A stretch of DNA of 64,000 bases from Enterobacter cloacae complex sp. R_G8 (GTDB lineage Bacteria; Pseudomonadota; Gammaproteobacteria; Enterobacterales; Enterobacteriaceae), in NCBI RefSeq assembly GCF_024599795.1, contig NZ_CP102246.1, positions 496,001-560,000 on the forward strand. The letters are read 5' to 3'. Positions within the stretch are counted from its first letter, which is position 1; each line of letters begins with the position of its first letter. Under the pieces are notes generated by a model that was given only the letters and a program-made list of their open reading frames with translations, did no database searches and had not been told where the DNA came from. Of this stretch, positions 26,712 through 35,532 are shown piece after piece. The translations under genes were made by a program, and so were the position numbers.

Positions 26712-28886
26712 TTATTTGCGACGTAACAACCGGAGCGCGTTGACCGTCACCAGCACCGTCGCGCCGGTATCCGCCAGCACCGCCAGCCACAGCCCGGTGA
26801 TGCCGAGCAGGGTGGTGACGAGAAAAATCCCCTTAAGCCCCAGGGCGATGCTGATGTTCTGGCGAATATTGGCGCGCGTGGCGCGGGCCAGGGAAATCAT
26901 CTGCGCCAGCCCGGTCAGGCGGTTATGGGTGAGCGCGGCATCGGCGGTCTCCAGCGCCACGTCGGTGCCGCTGCCCATGGCAATGCCGATGGTGGACGCT
27001 TTCATCGCCGGTGCATCGTTGATCCCGTCGCCGACCATCGCCAGCGGGGCGAATGCGTTCAGTTCCGTGACCGCGCTGACTTTATCCGCGGGCAGCAATC
27101 CGGCCTTGAATTCCAGCCCCAGCTCACCGGCAATTGCCGCCGCCGCGCGCGGATTATCGCCTGTCAGGATCACGCCCTGTACGCCAAGCTGATGCAGCGC
27201 CGTCACGGCCTCTTTGGCGTCATCGCGCAGGGTGTCGCGCAGCGCCAGCATCCCTTTCGCGACGCCGTCCTGCATGACGGTCACGACAGTTTGTCCGGTC
27301 TGTTCTAGCGCCTCAACCTCTGGGTTAGAAGACTTACCCGCCGCGACAATCAGCACCTTTTTACCGTCGATGTCGGCCTCAATCCCGGACCCGACCAGCG
27401 CCCGCTGTGCCGTTGCCGTCGGAATGGCCAGCCCGCGCGACTGCGCTTCACGCACAATCGCCTGCGCCAGCGGGTGAGTGGAACCCTGCTCAACGGCGGC
27501 GGCCAGCGTAAGCAGTTCATCTTCACCGATATCCTGCGGATACACGCCAGTGACCTGCGGCTTGCCGACGGTCAGCGTGCCGGTTTTATCGAACGCGATA
27601 TGCTGAACCTGGCTCAGCTGCTCCAGCGCCGCGCCGCCCTTAATCAGCGCCCCGCGACGTGCCGCCGCTGCCAGCCCGGAGGTAATCGCCGCAGGCGTGG
27701 AGATCACCAGCGCGCACGGGCAGCCAATCAGCAGCAGGGTCAGACCTTTATAAATCCAGCCTTCCCACGGCGCGCCAAAGAACAGCGGCGGAACGATAGT
27801 GACCAGCAGGGCAACCAGCATGATGGCGGGGGTGTAAATCCGGCTGAAGCGGTCGATAAATCGCTCGACGGGGGCGCGACGCTCCTCGGCCTCTTCGATC
27901 AGCTTCAGGATACGGTCGATGGCGCTGTCACCCGGTTCGGAAAGCACCGTGAGCTGGACCAGACGGTCGACGCTGGTGGCGCCCGCAGGCACTTTTTCAC
28001 CGGCCGCGCGTTCAACCGGAATCGACTCCCCGGTGAGGGCGCTTTCGTCGAAGCTCGCGGTGGCGGTGAGCAGGGTACCGTCCGCAGGCAGGCGCCCTCC
28101 GGCAGCGACTTCAATCACATCGCCCGGACGCAGCGCGTTAATGGCCACCGTCTGGCGTTCGCTTCCGGTCACTCGCGTGGCGGTTTCGGGCTTCAGTGCC
28201 ATCAGGGCGCTGACCCCTTTACGCGCACGGCTTGCCGCCCAGCCTTCAAGACGTTCGCCAATTAAGAACAGCAGCAGCACCATGGCCGCTTCCGCTGTGG
28301 CACCAATGAACAGCGCGCCGATAGCCGCCACGCTCATCAGCGTTTCGATAGCGAACCAGCTGCCGCTTTTCATCAGCCGCAGCGCCTGGCGGGCAATGGG
28401 ATACAGCCCGACAAGCGTGGTGGCGATAAACGCCAGATTGCCGGACGGGTGGTTGATCTGCTCCAGACCCCAGCTCAGGGCCATCATAATCACGAGCGCG
28501 ATAAGGGGCAGATTTTCACGCAGCGGAGCGGTTTTTTCGGCGGGGGCCGTTTCGCTACGCAGGGAGTAACCGGCCTTGCTGACGGCGGACATTACCTGCT
28601 GGCTGACGTCATTATCGGCGCTGACCAGCAGTTTTTCGGTGGCAAAGAGCACCTGAACGTGGCTGACGCCCGGGATCTGTTTTACCGCATTTTCGACTTT
28701 GCGGGCGCAGGCCGCGCAGTCCATGCCGTTAACCACCCAGCTGTAGCGGTTTCCACTTTCAGGCAGCGGCTGCGCGTTTTGTGTTTCGCACGTCCCTTCA
28801 CAGCAGCAGTCGTCCTTCGCCGGAACCGGACTGAGCTTAAGTGCGGAAAATTGAGGGACTTTTTTAGGTGTTTCTGGAGTCGACAT
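26712..28886 (-). CDS. zntA: ZntA, Zn(II)/Cd(II)/Pb(II)-exporting P-type ATPase
   Basis: 724 residues from the ATG at 28886; the frame extends further upstream across the promoter and is not used. N-terminal Cys cluster DCCCEGTC and the HMA motif GMDCAACARKV bind metal. The membrane core has the CPC motif (IGCPCALVIS); DKTGTLT is the phosphorylation site with its Asp; GDGINDAPA is the hinge motif. It pumps zinc, cadmium and lead out of the cytoplasm. The promoter just upstream carries a near-canonical ZntR site. Confidence 0.97.
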   Translation of the reverse strand: MSTPETPKKVPQFSALKLSPVPAKDDCCCEGTCETQNAQPLPESGNRYSWVVNGMDCAACARKVENAVKQIPGVSHVQVLFATEKLLVSADNDVSQQVMSAVSKAGYSLRSETAPAEKTAPLRENLPLIALVIMMALSWGLEQINHPSGNLAFIATTLVGLYPIARQALRLMKSGSWFAIETLMSVAAIGALFIGATAEAAMVLLLFLIGERLEGWAASRARKGVSALMALKPETATRVTGSERQTVAINALRPGDVIEVAAGGRLPADGTLLTATASFDESALTGESIPVERAAGEKVPAGATSVDRLVQLTVLSEPGDSAIDRILKLIEEAEERRAPVERFIDRFSRIYTPAIMLVALLVTIVPPLFFGAPWEGWIYKGLTLLLIGCPCALVISTPAAITSGLAAAARRGALIKGGAALEQLSQVQHIAFDKTGTLTVGKPQVTGVYPQDIGEDELLTLAAAVEQGSTHPLAQAIVREAQSRGLAIPTATAQRALVGSGIEADIDGKKVLIVAAGKSSNPEVEALEQTGQTVVTVMQDGVAKGMLALRDTLRDDAKEAVTALHQLGVQGVILTGDNPRAAAAIAGELGLEFKAGLLPADKVSAVTELNAFAPLAMVGDGINDAPAMKASTIGIAMGSGTDVALETADAALTHNRLTGLAQMISLARATRANIRQNISIALGLKGIFLVTTLLGITGLWLAVLADTGATVLVTVNALRLLRRK

Positions 28887-28923
28887 GGCACTCTCCGGTA
28901 ATGATAATTTTCTCATTAACCGC

Positions 28924-28955
28924 AGCATACACTCTGGAGTCGACTCCAGAGTCAA
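28924..28955 (-). promoter_or_regulatory. zntA promoter with ZntR (MerR-family) operator
   Basis: On the minus strand TTGACT (-35, plus coordinates 28950-28955) and TATGCT (-10, 28924-28929) are separated by 20 bp, the over-long spacer typical of MerR-type promoters. The spacer is filled by the palindrome ACTCTGGAGTC plus its inverted copy (28931-28952), practically identical to the E. coli ZntR operator. ZntR itself is not encoded nearby. Confidence 0.93.
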
Positions 28956-28962
28956 GGCTTAT

Positions 28963-29589
28963 TTAGATATACAGCGAACGCACAATCAGGAAGTGCCCGG
29001 CAAAGTAGCAGGCGGCGGCAATCGCGTTATCAGCCCGGAAACGACGGCGATAGTGGCTGCCCAGCCAGACGATATTCCCGATTAACAGCAGGGCCGCGCC
29101 GAAGAAGGCGGACATCGCCGGGGCTGTTGGACGGAAGAACCACAGTTCACCGGCCAGCCACACCATCACCAGCGTCATGGCGATAAACGTGCAGACAGGC
29201 AGACGCATCTCTTCCAGCCGCGACCAGATCACCGCAATCAGCAGGGCGCCAATCACCAGCAGCACCAGCGGGAGCGGCCAGAAGAAGGACAGCGTCATCT
29301 GGCTGGCGAAGTAGATGGTGTAGAGCAGATGCGACAGGAAGAACGCCCCCACGGCATACAGCAGACGCTGACGCGGCAGCAGGGTTAAGGCATCGCCAAT
29401 CAGGGAAGCACACAGCCCGGCGAGGACCAGATAGCTGACGGCGTTAAACATCGGCGCTTGCCAGGCAAGCAGCAGGAGCAGCAACAGCGTGACGGGTTTA
29501 AACAACCAGCGCTGCCAGGCCGGACCGCGGTACGAAGCATCGACATAAAGCCATGCGGAAAAACAGACAGCGATAAATGACCAAAGCAT
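28963..29589 (-). CDS. yhhN: YhhN, TMEM86-like membrane protein
   Basis: 208 residues with about eight helices; orthologous to E. coli YhhN in length and sequence ([30 protein letters not shown]). The family includes eukaryotic lysoplasmalogenases, but the function in enterobacteria is not known. The gene ends 8 bp before the zntA -35 box, so its transcript may run through zntA. Confidence 0.92.
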   Translation of the reverse strand: MLWSFIAVCFSAWLYVDASYRGPAWQRWLFKPVTLLLLLLLAWQAPMFNAVSYLVLAGLCASLIGDALTLLPRQRLLYAVGAFFLSHLLYTIYFASQMTLSFFWPLPLVLLVIGALLIAVIWSRLEEMRLPVCTFIAMTLVMVWLAGELWFFRPTAPAMSAFFGAALLLIGNIVWLGSHYRRRFRADNAIAAACYFAGHFLIVRSLYI

Positions 29590-29718
29590 ATTAACTCCCT
29601 GTATCTGTTAAGGCTGAATAATCAGTTTCATCTTCAGTGTAGTGATGCGGGCAGGCGTTTGGCAATGCCGGGGGAGTCAGGGTATCCTGAATTCCGCATA
29701 ATCTTATGGGATTGTTGA

Positions 29719-30078
29719 ATGAGCAAGATGCCGCTGTTTTTCATTATCGTGGTGGCGATTATCGTCATTGCCGCCTCGTTCCGTTTTGTGCAGCAGCGCC
29801 GCGAGAAGGCGGATAACGACGCCGCGCCGTTGATGCAAAAACGCGTGGTGGTCAGCAACAAACGCGAGAAACCGCTTAACGAACGGCGTTCGCGCCAGCA
29901 ACAGGTCACCCCTGCGGGAACGACCATGCGCTATGAAGCGAGCTTTAAGCCGGAAACGGGCGGCCTGGAGATGACCTTCCGCCTGGAGGCGCAGCAGTAC
30001 CATCAGCTGACAGTCGGTGAGAAAGGGATGCTGAGTTACAAAGGGTCGCGGTTTGAGGGGTTTGAACCGGCGCAGTAA
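29719..30078 (+). CDS. yhhM: YhhM, small membrane-anchored protein (DUF2500)
   Basis: 119 residues: one N-terminal membrane helix (MPLFFIIVVAIIVIAASF), a basic linker rich in Arg and Lys, then a small soluble domain (TMRYEASFKPETGGLEMTFRL). Matches E. coli YhhM. Function unknown. Divergent from yhhN across 129 bp; followed by a palindromic repeat that also faces yhhL. Confidence 0.9.
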   Translation: MSKMPLFFIIVVAIIVIAASFRFVQQRREKADNDAAPLMQKRVVVSNKREKPLNERRSRQQQVTPAGTTMRYEASFKPETGGLEMTFRLEAQQYHQLTVGEKGMLSYKGSRFEGFEPAQ

Positions 30079-30083
30079 TCATC

Positions 30084-30104
30084 CCCTCTCCCTGTGGGAG
30101 AGGG
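30084..30104. repeat. CCCTCTCCC/GGGAGAGGG palindrome, single unit
   Basis: Perfect 9-bp inverted repeat CCCTCTCCC-N3-GGGAGAGGG in the 40-bp gap between the convergent ends of yhhM and yhhL. It is one unit of the family also found at five other places in the window; here it could act as a two-way terminator. Confidence 0.85.
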
Positions 30105-30118
30105 CACCAGACCGCACC

Positions 30119-30400
30119 TTACTTCTTCACCTGCGCCTTAAACTTCTTCATCCACACCAGCAGTTCAAACACGCCGAAAATAAACACGCGCAGCTGCTGC
30201 CAGCCGGTCATCTGCGGGCCGTCTTTTGGCAGGCCATTTTTCAGCATCACCATCTGCAGGGCGTGCATGAACGTGGTAAAGATAAACGCCACGTTCACAA
30301 AGATATTCATCGGGCGCGGGAACGGATGCACCAGATTGAGCAGCAAAAACGCCCAGACGCACAGCATCAGCAAACGTCCCAGATTAATCAGTACTGGCAT
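30119..30400 (-). CDS. yhhL: YhhL, small inner-membrane protein (DUF1145)
   Basis: 93 residues from the ATG at 30400, preceded by an AAGGAGA ribosome site; longer frames upstream run into rsmD. Three hydrophobic helices and a basic C-terminus (MKKFKAQVKK). Matches E. coli YhhL; function unknown. The start lies 17 bp inside rsmD, so it is probably translated with it. Confidence 0.9.
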   Translation of the reverse strand: MPVLINLGRLLMLCVWAFLLLNLVHPFPRPMNIFVNVAFIFTTFMHALQMVMLKNGLPKDGPQMTGWQQLRVFIFGVFELLVWMKKFKAQVKK

Positions 30401-30986
30401 TGGATTCTCCTTGTGCCTGACGATGATACAGACGATAAGCGACCTGACCCGCCACTTTTTCGCGGTGTAAATCCCAGTGAACCGGCACTGGCGGTAGCCC
30501 GTTTTCCACTTCGCTTTCAACGTAAATCAGCGCGTCATCCGCCAGCCAGCCGTTGCTTTCCAGCAGGGATAACGTCTCTTCCAGCAGCCCCTTACGGAAC
30601 GGCGGATCGACAAACACCACGTTGTGCGGCGTGCCTGGCTGCGCGAGGAAGCTGAGCGTATTGGTGTTCACCACTTTGGCGTTGCTGGCTTTCAGCGTCG
30701 CCAGATTTTGCTGCAGCGTCTGCGCGACGCCGCGCTCCATCTCCAGCAGCGTGGCGCTGGCGGCGTAGCGCGAGAGGGCTTCCAGCCCTAATGCGCCGCT
30801 GCCCGCAAAGCAGTCGAGGCAGTGGGCGTCTACCATTGACGGGGCCAGCCAGTTAAACAGCGTTTCACGCACGCGGTCAGTGGTTGGGCGTAAACCGGGG
30901 CTGTCCGGCACCGGGAGTTTCCGGCCTCGCCACTGGCCACCGATAATACGAATTTGACCGGCTGGGGCGCGGTTGGGTTTCTTCAT
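30384..30986 (-). CDS. rsmD: RsmD, 16S rRNA (guanine-966-N2)-methyltransferase
   Basis: 200 residues. SAM-binding motif LDCFAGSGALGLEALSR (about residues 58-74) and catalytic motif VDPPF (NPPY/DPPF type), as in N2-guanine methyltransferases. It methylates G966 of 16S rRNA during 30S assembly. Divergent from ftsY over a 127-bp gap. Confidence 0.96.
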   Translation of the reverse strand: MKKPNRAPAGQIRIIGGQWRGRKLPVPDSPGLRPTTDRVRETLFNWLAPSMVDAHCLDCFAGSGALGLEALSRYAASATLLEMERGVAQTLQQNLATLKASNAKVVNTNTLSFLAQPGTPHNVVFVDPPFRKGLLEETLSLLESNGWLADDALIYVESEVENGLPPVPVHWDLHREKVAGQVAYRLYHRQAQGESNASTD

Positions 30987-31113
30987 CTCAGGAAAGCTCT
31001 GTTAACAATTGGCCTGCGATTGCGGGCGGTGATGTCAATTAAGTAAAGTGTTAGACTATTTCATCATTTTTTTAGCTTCCATGTATATAGCGCCGCGAGG
31101 AGTGTAGTCGCAG

Positions 31114-32571
31114 ATGGCAAAACAAAAAAAACGTGGCTTCTTTTCCTGGCTGGGTTTCGGTGAAAAAGAGCAAGAAACAGAACAGAAAACCGAAGAACAA
31201 CAAGCCGTTGAAGAGCAGTCTCAGCCTGAAACGCCTGTAGAAACCGCCGCGGTTGTTGAAGCGGAAGAGCATGCGCACAGCAAAGAAGAGACTGAAGCCT
31301 TTGCTGAAGAGGTGGTTGAGGTCACCGAACAGGTTCAGGAGAGCGAAAAGCCCGAACCTGTTGTTGAAGCGGTTACTGAAGCGCCGCAGGCCGTTATCGA
31401 ACATGAAGCGTTGCCGCTGCCGGAAGAGGTAAAAGCGGAGGACGTTTCCCCTGAAGAGTGGCAGGCCGAAGCGGAAACCGTGGAAATTGTCGACGCGGTG
31501 GAAGAAGAAGCGGCACATGAGCCGGAGCTGACCGACGAAGAGCTGGAAGCCCAGGCGCTGGCCGCTCAGGCGGCTGAAGAAGCGGTTATCGTCGTGCCGG
31601 TGGAAGAGCAGGCCGAAGAGGAGATCGTTCAGGAGCAGGAAAAACCGACCAAAGAAGGTTTCTTTGCCCGCCTGAAGCGCAGCCTGTTAAAAACCAAAGA
31701 AAACTTAGGTTCCGGATTTATCAGTCTGTTCCGCGGCAAAAAGATCGACGACGATCTGTTTGAAGAGCTGGAAGAGCAGTTGCTGATTGCGGACGTTGGG
31801 GTGGAAACCACCCGTAAGATCATTACCAACCTGACCGAAGGGGCGAGCCGCAAACAGCTGCGCGACGCCGAAGCGCTGTACGGCTTGCTGAAAGACGAGA
31901 TGGGTGAAATTCTCGCAAAAGTTGACGAACCGCTTAATATTGAAGGCAAAACGCCATTTGTTATTCTGATGGTTGGCGTTAACGGTGTCGGGAAAACCAC
32001 CACCATCGGCAAACTGGCGCGTCAGTTCGAGCAGCAGGGTAAATCGGTAATGCTGGCGGCGGGTGATACCTTCCGCGCGGCGGCGGTTGAACAGCTGCAG
32101 GTGTGGGGCCAGCGCAACAACATTCCGGTGATTGCGCAGCACACCGGTGCGGATTCCGCGTCCGTGATCTTTGACGCCATCCAGGCGGCGAAGTCGCGTA
32201 ATGTGGATGTCCTGATTGCCGATACCGCAGGGCGTTTGCAGAACAAATCGCACCTGATGGAAGAGTTGAAGAAAATCGTCCGCGTCATGAAGAAGCTGGA
32301 CGAAGACGCACCGCATGAAATTATGCTGACCATCGATGCCAGCACCGGACAGAACGCCGTCAGCCAGGCGAAGCTGTTCCATGAAGCGGTAGGACTGACC
32401 GGGATCACGCTGACCAAACTGGACGGCACCGCGAAAGGCGGGGTGATCTTCTCTGTGGCCGATCAGTTCGGCATTCCTATTCGTTACATCGGTGTGGGCG
32501 AGCGTATTGAGGATTTGCGTCCGTTTAAAGCGGACGACTTTATTGAGGCACTATTTGCCCGAGAGGACTAA
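31114..32571 (+). CDS. ftsY: FtsY, signal recognition particle receptor GTPase
   Basis: 485 residues. The first ~190 form the very acidic A domain (Glu-rich, repeated Glu-Val/Ala), then the N domain and the SRP-type GTPase G domain: GVNGVGKTTTIGKLA (P-loop), ADTAGRLQNK (G3) and TKLDGTAKGG (G4). FtsY docks the SRP-ribosome complex at the SecYEG translocon. First gene of ftsYEX; ftsE follows after 2 bp. Length variation from E. coli (497) lies in the A domain. Confidence 0.98.
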   Translation: MAKQKKRGFFSWLGFGEKEQETEQKTEEQQAVEEQSQPETPVETAAVVEAEEHAHSKEETEAFAEEVVEVTEQVQESEKPEPVVEAVTEAPQAVIEHEALPLPEEVKAEDVSPEEWQAEAETVEIVDAVEEEAAHEPELTDEELEAQALAAQAAEEAVIVVPVEEQAEEEIVQEQEKPTKEGFFARLKRSLLKTKENLGSGFISLFRGKKIDDDLFEELEEQLLIADVGVETTRKIITNLTEGASRKQLRDAEALYGLLKDEMGEILAKVDEPLNIEGKTPFVILMVGVNGVGKTTTIGKLARQFEQQGKSVMLAAGDTFRAAAVEQLQVWGQRNNIPVIAQHTGADSASVIFDAIQAAKSRNVDVLIADTAGRLQNKSHLMEELKKIVRVMKKLDEDAPHEIMLTIDASTGQNAVSQAKLFHEAVGLTGITLTKLDGTAKGGVIFSVADQFGIPIRYIGVGERIEDLRPFKADDFIEALFARED

Positions 32572-32573
32572 CA

Positions 32574-33245
32574 ATGATTCGCTTTGAACACGTCAGCAAG
32601 GCCTATCTCGGTGGGAGACAAGCGCTGCAGGGGGTGACCTTCCATCTGCAGCCAGGCGAGATGGCATTCCTGACCGGCCATTCCGGCGCGGGGAAAAGTA
32701 CCCTGCTCAAGCTTATCTGTGGGATTGAACGGCCAAGCGCCGGGAAGATCTTTTTCAGCGGCCATGAGATAAGCCGTCTGAAAAACCGTGAGGTGCCGTT
32801 CCTGCGTCGTCAGATCGGGATGATTTTCCAGGATCACCACCTGCTGATGGATCGCACCGTTTTCGATAACGTGGCGATCCCGCTGATTATTGCCGGTGCC
32901 AGCTATGATGATATCCGCCGTCGCGTCTCTGCGGCGCTGGATAAGGTCGGGCTGCTGGACAAAGCGAAGAACTTCCCGATCCAGCTCTCCGGCGGTGAAC
33001 AGCAGCGTGTGGGCATTGCCCGTGCGGTGGTGAACAAACCTGCGGTACTGCTGGCGGATGAACCGACCGGTAACCTGGACGACGCCCTCTCTGAAGGGAT
33101 TTTGCGTCTGTTTGAGGAATTCAACCGCGTTGGGGTGACGGTATTGATGGCGACGCACGACATCGGGCTGATTTCCCGCCGTTCGTACCGCATGCTGACC
33201 CTGAGCGACGGGCATTTGCACGGAGGCCACGGTGAACAAGCGTGA
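32574..33245 (+). CDS. ftsE: FtsE, cell-division ABC ATPase
   Basis: 223 residues. Walker [10 protein letters not shown], signature [14 protein letters not shown], Walker [11 protein letters not shown] and switch His in ATHD are all intact. With FtsX it activates murein hydrolases at the septum through EnvC. It overlaps ftsX by 14 bp. Confidence 0.98.
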   Translation: MIRFEHVSKAYLGGRQALQGVTFHLQPGEMAFLTGHSGAGKSTLLKLICGIERPSAGKIFFSGHEISRLKNREVPFLRRQIGMIFQDHHLLMDRTVFDNVAIPLIIAGASYDDIRRRVSAALDKVGLLDKAKNFPIQLSGGEQQRVGIARAVVNKPAVLLADEPTGNLDDALSEGILRLFEEFNRVGVTVLMATHDIGLISRRSYRMLTLSDGHLHGGHGEQA

Positions 33246-34287
33246 TGCAATGAACCAGATTCGGCAGTTCGGGAACCGGTTTGACCGTTTCCGTAAGCCG
33301 CAGGGTGGCGGTGACGGTAACCGTAATGCGCCGAAGCGGGCAAAAGCCGCGCCGAAGCCAAACTCCCGCAAAACCAACGTGTTCAATGAACAGGTACGCT
33401 ACGCCTTCCACGGCGCGTTGCAGGATCTGAAAAGTAAACCGCTGGCGACGTTCCTGACGGTGATGGTTATCGCCATCTCGCTGACGCTGCCAAGCGTGTG
33501 CTATATGGTCTATAAGAACGTGAATCAGGCGGCGTCGCAGTATTATCCGTCTCCGCAGATCACGGTCTATCTGGACAAGGCGCTCGACGATAACGCGGCG
33601 GCGCAGGTGGTCGGGCAAATCCAGGCCGAGAAGGGCGTGGAGAAGGTGAACTACCTTTCCCGCGAAGAAGCGCTGGGTGAGTTCCGTAACTGGTCAGGCT
33701 TTGGCGGTGCGCTGGATATGCTCGAAGAGAACCCGCTACCGGCCGTGGCGGTGGTGATCCCGAAGCTCGACTTCCAGGGGACGGATTCGCTTAATACGCT
33801 GCGCGATCGCATCTCTACCATTAAAGGCATTGATGAAGTGCGCATGGATGACAGCTGGTTTGCGCGTCTTGCCGCCCTGACCGGGCTGGTGGGTCGTGTG
33901 GCGGCGATGATTGGTGTGCTGATGGTGGCGGCGGTGTTCCTCGTCATCGGTAACAGCGTGCGCCTGAGCATTTTCGCCCGCCGCGACACCATCAACGTGC
34001 AAAAGCTGATTGGTGCGACGGATGGCTTCATCCTGCGTCCGTTCCTCTACGGCGGCGCATTGCTCGGTTTTTCCGGCGCATTTCTTTCACTGATATTGTC
34101 AGAAATTTTGGTGATGCGGCTCTCCTCCGCCGTGACCGAGGTGGCGCAGGTCTTCGGAACTAAGTTTGATATCAGTGGCTTAGGGTTCGATGAGTGCCTG
34201 TTACTGCTGCTGGTTTGCTCCATGATTGGCTGGGTGGCAGCATGGCTGGCGACGGTTCAACATTTACGCCACTTTACTCCCGACTAA
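33232..34287 (+). CDS. ftsX: FtsX, cell-division ABC transporter-like membrane protein
   Basis: 351 residues from a GTG start inside ftsE, as in E. coli. A basic cytoplasmic N-terminus is followed by helix 1 ([17 protein letters not shown]), a large periplasmic domain (about residues 105-215) that binds EnvC, and three C-terminal helices. A weakly T-rich hairpin (CCCTGCA/TGCAGGG, 34309-34337) follows the stop. Confidence 0.97.
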   Translation: MNKRDAMNQIRQFGNRFDRFRKPQGGGDGNRNAPKRAKAAPKPNSRKTNVFNEQVRYAFHGALQDLKSKPLATFLTVMVIAISLTLPSVCYMVYKNVNQAASQYYPSPQITVYLDKALDDNAAAQVVGQIQAEKGVEKVNYLSREEALGEFRNWSGFGGALDMLEENPLPAVAVVIPKLDFQGTDSLNTLRDRISTIKGIDEVRMDDSWFARLAALTGLVGRVAAMIGVLMVAAVFLVIGNSVRLSIFARRDTINVQKLIGATDGFILRPFLYGGALLGFSGAFLSLILSEILVMRLSSAVTEVAQVFGTKFDISGLGFDECLLLLLVCSMIGWVAAWLATVQHLRHFTPD

Positions 34288-34415
34288 GAAAAGCGTGATA
34301 TAATTTTTCCCTGCACCGAGATGTTCGCTCTGCAGGGAAAGCGTCCCTGTTGTCTCTTCCCCTGTTATCATCTCCATGTCACATTTTGTGCGTAATTTAT
34401 TCACCGTTGCACCTG

Positions 34416-34442
34416 GAACTTGTGGATAAAATCACTGTCTGA
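34416..34442 (+). promoter_or_regulatory. rpoH sigma-E promoter with DnaA box
   Basis: GAACTT (34416-34421), a 16-bp spacer and TCTGA (34438-34442) match the sigma-E promoter P3 of E. coli rpoH. The DnaA box TGTGGATAA (34421-34429) lies inside the spacer. This allows rpoH to be made at extreme heat and links it to DnaA. Other rpoH promoters probably lie in the same 250-bp gap but were not assigned. Confidence 0.85.
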
Positions 34443-34519
34443 TAAAAGAGTGAATGCTAATCTCGTTGCTCAAACGCTTTGGCATGGTTGTTGCCTGATG
34501 GGGACAACCTGGACCAGAA

Positions 34520-34768
34520 GAAACATTGAGAGGAATGAATGACCAAAGAAATGCAAACTTTAGCTTTAGCCCCTGTTGGTAACCTGGAATCGTATATCCG
34601 GGCTGCGAACACCTGGCCGATGTTAACGGCCGAGGAAGAAAAGGAGCTTGCTGAAAAGCTGCATTACCAGGGCGATCTGGAAGCAGCGAAAAAGCTGATC
34701 CTGTCTCACCTGCGCTTTGTTGTTCACATTGCTCGTAATTATGCGGGCTATGGCCTGCCGCAGGCGGA
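34520..34768 (+). promoter_or_regulatory. Probable rpoH mRNA thermosensor region
   Basis: In E. coli the leader and first ~220 coding bases of rpoH fold and hide the start site at low temperature. The sequence here after the ATG is very similar, including GCAAACTTTAGC just downstream of the start. I did not fold it; presence of the structure is inferred from conservation of the coding start. Confidence 0.4.
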
Positions 34769-35396
34769 CTTGATTCAGGAAGGTAACATCGGCCTGATGA
34801 AGGCTGTACGTCGCTTTAACCCGGAAGTGGGTGTACGACTGGTCTCCTTCGCTGTGCACTGGATCAAAGCAGAGATTCACGAATACGTGCTGCGTAACTG
34901 GCGTATCGTGAAAGTCGCCACGACAAAAGCGCAACGCAAACTGTTCTTTAACCTGCGTAAAACCAAGCAGCGTCTGGGCTGGTTCAATCAGGATGAAGTG
35001 GAAATGGTGGCGCGCGAGCTGGGTGTTTCCAGCAAAGACGTGCGTGAGATGGAATCCCGTATGGCCGCGCAGGACATGACCTTTGACATGTCTTCTGACG
35101 ACGATGCGTCCGACAGCCAGCCGATGGCGCCGGTGCTGTATCTGCAGGATAAGACCTCTAACTTTGCTGACGGTATTGAAGAGGACAACTGGGAAGATCA
35201 GGCCGCGAACAAGCTGAGCTATGCGATGGAAGGCCTTGACGAGCGTAGCCAGGATATTATCCGTGCCCGCTGGCTGGACGAAGACAACAAGTCCACCCTG
35301 CAGGAGCTGGCCGACCGCTACGGCGTCTCCGCTGAACGTGTGCGTCAGCTTGAAAAGAACGCCATGAAAAAACTTCGCGCCGCGATTGAAGCGTAA
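34539..35396 (+). CDS. rpoH: RpoH, heat-shock sigma factor sigma-32
   Basis: 285 residues. Region 2 ([38 protein letters not shown]) contacts core and -10; the RpoH box [17 protein letters not shown] marks the sigma-32 group and is where chaperones act; region 4 ([19 protein letters not shown]) reads the -35. It directs heat-shock gene transcription. Preceded by GAGAGGA ribosome site; ends in a strong terminator. Confidence 0.99.
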   Translation: MTKEMQTLALAPVGNLESYIRAANTWPMLTAEEEKELAEKLHYQGDLEAAKKLILSHLRFVVHIARNYAGYGLPQADLIQEGNIGLMKAVRRFNPEVGVRLVSFAVHWIKAEIHEYVLRNWRIVKVATTKAQRKLFFNLRKTKQRLGWFNQDEVEMVARELGVSSKDVREMESRMAAQDMTFDMSSDDDASDSQPMAPVLYLQDKTSNFADGIEEDNWEDQAANKLSYAMEGLDERSQDIIRARWLDEDNKSTLQELADRYGVSAERVRQLEKNAMKKLRAAIEA

Positions 35397-35418
35397 TTTC
35401 CGCGAAGTATGACGAGAG

Positions 35419-35452
35419 CCCCTGGATGCGAATCCGGGGGTTTTGTTTTTTT
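35419..35452 (+). terminator. rpoH terminator
   Basis: CCCCTGGAT and ATCCGGGGG pair with one T-G pair around a GCGA tetraloop, followed by TTTTGTTTTTTT. A clear rho-independent terminator 22 bp past the rpoH stop. Confidence 0.93.
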
Positions 35453-35532
35453 AACGCCCACTCTGGCGAATTTCTCCCCCCTGGCAAACACTTACTGATG
35501 CGCTAAGCAGGCGACTTTCTCAGGGGGACAGG

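Noticed and set aside
29634..30003. Two small minus-strand frames over yhhM
   Set aside because: Antisense to a conserved gene with no motif; frame composition is that of a shadow.
34309..34337. Hairpin CCCTGCA/TGCAGGG as an ftsX terminator
   Set aside because: Stem of seven pairs with a 15-base loop and no T run; not enough to call a terminator.
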